A stretch of DNA of 8,224 nt, taken from positions 1 through 8,224 of the forward strand of contig JAJDDU010000577.1 of assembly GCA_029260155.1 (NCBI GenBank). Direction: 5' to 3'. Positions 6,898 to 8,224 of the stretch are shown one piece after another. The translations under genes and the position numbers were made by a program. This DNA comes from Phycisphaerae bacterium (GTDB taxonomy: Bacteria > Planctomycetota > Phycisphaerae > UBA1845). The notes below the pieces were generated by a model. That model saw only the letters and a program-made list of their open reading frames with translations, was not told the origin of the DNA and did no database searches. The first letter of the stretch is position 1. Each line of letters opens with the position of its first letter.

Positions 6898-8224
6898 ATG
6901 CGAACGGGTCGGAAACGAACACGCAAACTGGTCTCAAGGCTCGCAACGACGGCAGCGTTCGCCATGGGCGGAGTTGTCGCCATTGCCGGCGCTACGCACC
7001 TTCTCACAGTGGCGGTCGAGCGCCGGGCAGCTTTGCAAACGCGACTGGTCGCGATAGCCCGCATGGGCGCCGCAGTCGCCGAAGAGACGCAGACCGGCAT
7101 CAACCACGATGCCGCGCGCGAGGCCTTTGCGCGGTGGTCGTGGGCGGCGATGGCAGACCCCGCAGTCGTCGGCACCGCCCGACTGGCCACCGACGGCGCG
7201 GTCCAAGCCGTTCACCCCGAAGATATCGCGGTTGCTTCGCTGATCGCCGAAGCCAGCGACCGAGGGAAAGAGACGCTCGATACGACCATCGGCCGCGTGC
7301 AACTCGTCTCTGCCGTTACGGTGTCGGGGCGACGCGTCGTGCTCCTGACGAAGCCGATTGGACGATCGCTGCCGATGGGTCTGCCGAACTGGACGTTCTT
7401 CGCAGCTGTGTTGCTGGCAGCCGTGGCGGCGTGGACGTGGCTACGGGTGGCGCTTGAGCGATCGGTGGCACGCCCGTTGCGGAAAATCTGCAGCGCAAAG
7501 TTCGGGGACGGGAGGCGACGAACAACGAGTCTGCCCATCGACCGCGACGACGAACTCGGCGACCTGGCGCGGCGAATGCATGACGCAGCCGACGACCACG
7601 ATCAAGCCCGAGATCAGATGGGGCAGATGAAGCGGACGATGGACGCTCGCGTCGCGGCACAGATCCGGCAGGTCCAGGGCATGCTTAAGCGCGCAGAGCG
7701 CCGCGCCTGGATCGATCCGCTCACGAGGTTGGGAAACCGCCGCCTTCTCGATGATCGTCTCGAAGAAGTGTACACGACCCAAAAGCGTCGAGGCGAGGAC
7801 CTGTCCGCGATCATGTTCGACATCGACAACTTCAAGGGCCTAAACGACACGCTGGGGCACGCCGCCGGTGACGAAGTGCTGCGTTTCGTCGGCGAGTTGC
7901 TACGCGGATCTTTGCGTTCCAGCGACATCGGCTTGCGACTCGGCGGTGACGAGTTCGTGACGATCCTCCTGGGCGCCGGCATCGACGAAGCCGCCGAGAC
8001 TGCAGAGCGTCTCACCAAGCTCTTCCGACAGAGAGCCTCGCTCTTCAAGGTCGCCAAACCGGTGTCGATCAGTTGCGGCGTCGCCTCCATCCGACAGCCC
8101 GGCGCCGACTGCGGCGAAGCCCTCCTCGCCCTCGCCGACAAAGCCCTCTACACCGCCAAGTCCCAAGGCAAAGGCCAAGTCGCCATCCACTACGCTCCCC
8201 CGCCCACACCCGCACGTGCCACAC
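6898..8224 (+). CDS. Membrane-bound diguanylate cyclase (HAMP-GGDEF), 3' end cut by window
   Basis: This protein makes cyclic di-GMP from two GTP, probably in response to a signal sensed outside the inner membrane. The frame runs without a stop from the ATG at 6898 to the right edge (442 residues seen). It is the first ATG after an in-frame stop at 6826. A basic N-terminus (MRTGRKRTRK) leads to transmembrane segment 1 (~15-38), an extracytoplasmic region of about 120 residues (~40-160), transmembrane segment 2 (~163-184), a HAMP-like linker (RPL..I, then RDDELGDLARRM, ~185-232), a helical linker and a GGDEF domain (~270-433). Visible cyclase motifs are DPLTRLGNRR at 273-282, FDIDNFKGLND at 307-317 with Mg-binding Asp308, GHAAGDE, and LGGDEF at 348-353. 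RSSD at 340-343, five residues before GGDEF, matches the product-inhibition I-site. An active, feedback-inhibited enzyme is therefore expected. The sensor region is of unknown type, loosely CHASE-like. The domain is nearly complete; a Pro-rich tail is just beginning at the edge. Confidence 0.93.
   Translation, partial: MRTGRKRTRKLVSRLATTAAFAMGGVVAIAGATHLLTVAVERRAALQTRLVAIARMGAAVAEETQTGINHDAAREAFARWSWAAMADPAVVGTARLATDGAVQAVHPEDIAVASLIAEASDRGKETLDTTIGRVQLVSAVTVSGRRVVLLTKPIGRSLPMGLPNWTFFAAVLLAAVAAWTWLRVALERSVARPLRKICSAKFGDGRRRTTSLPIDRDDELGDLARRMHDAADDHDQARDQMGQMKRTMDARVAAQIRQVQGMLKRAERRAWIDPLTRLGNRRLLDDRLEEVYTTQKRRGEDLSAIMFDIDNFKGLNDTLGHAAGDEVLRFVGELLRGSLRSSDIGLRLGGDEFVTILLGAGIDEAAETAERLTKLFRQRASLFKVAKPVSISCGVASIRQPGADCGEALLALADKALYTAKSQGKGQVAIHYAPPPTPARAT

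Noticed and set aside
1..8224. Defence system, CRISPR array, prophage or insertion sequence
   Set aside because: No spaced direct repeats, transposase, integrase, nuclease or helicase motifs were seen on either strand.

Overview
The window suggests a moderately GC-rich, didermal bacterium, most likely a member of the Planctomycetota. The main evidence is a pair of secreted peptidase-like proteins that end in an Ig-like module, two dockerin-type EF-hand repeats and a short tail; no cellulosome genes are visible. The bacterial AccA and the HAMP-GGDEF protein fit this but do not prove it. The assignment comes from domain style, not from a database match.

Layout. (1) From the left edge to 974 (+) lies the 3' part of a dockerin-bearing secreted metallopeptidase paralogue. 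(2) Positions 975-1413 have no convincing gene but hold several inverted repeats, the strongest a 15-pair hairpin with a 4-base loop. (3) Positions 1414-4674 (+) carry a complete, larger paralogue: signal peptide, FTP-like propeptide, carboxypeptidase-regulatory-like beta domain, HEYGH...E zinc peptidase domain, a ~295-residue insert of beta-sandwich modules that the first copy lacks, an Ig-like module and two dockerin repeats. (4) After a short convergent junction, the minus strand has a two-gene unit, read right to left: accA (6555-5443), then a cytosolic M14 zinc carboxypeptidase/amidase (5411-4755), 31 bases apart. (5) Positions 6556-6897 form a divergent regulatory region with two exact palindromes. 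(6) From 6898 to the right edge (+) runs a membrane-anchored diguanylate cyclase (TM, extracytoplasmic sensor, TM, HAMP, GGDEF) with intact active and inhibitory sites; its stop codon lies outside the window.

How it fits together. The tandem peptidases are probably exported proteins made by an old duplication followed by gain or loss of a module block. The minus-strand pair combines the first committed step of fatty-acid synthesis with a peptidase resembling murein-peptide amidases, a plausible envelope-building pairing. The cyclase is transcribed divergently and may share control sites with accA. I see no tRNA, rRNA, CRISPR array, transposase or recognisable defence system. The most unusual content is the modular difference between the tandem peptidases and the inverted repeats in the two intergenic regions.
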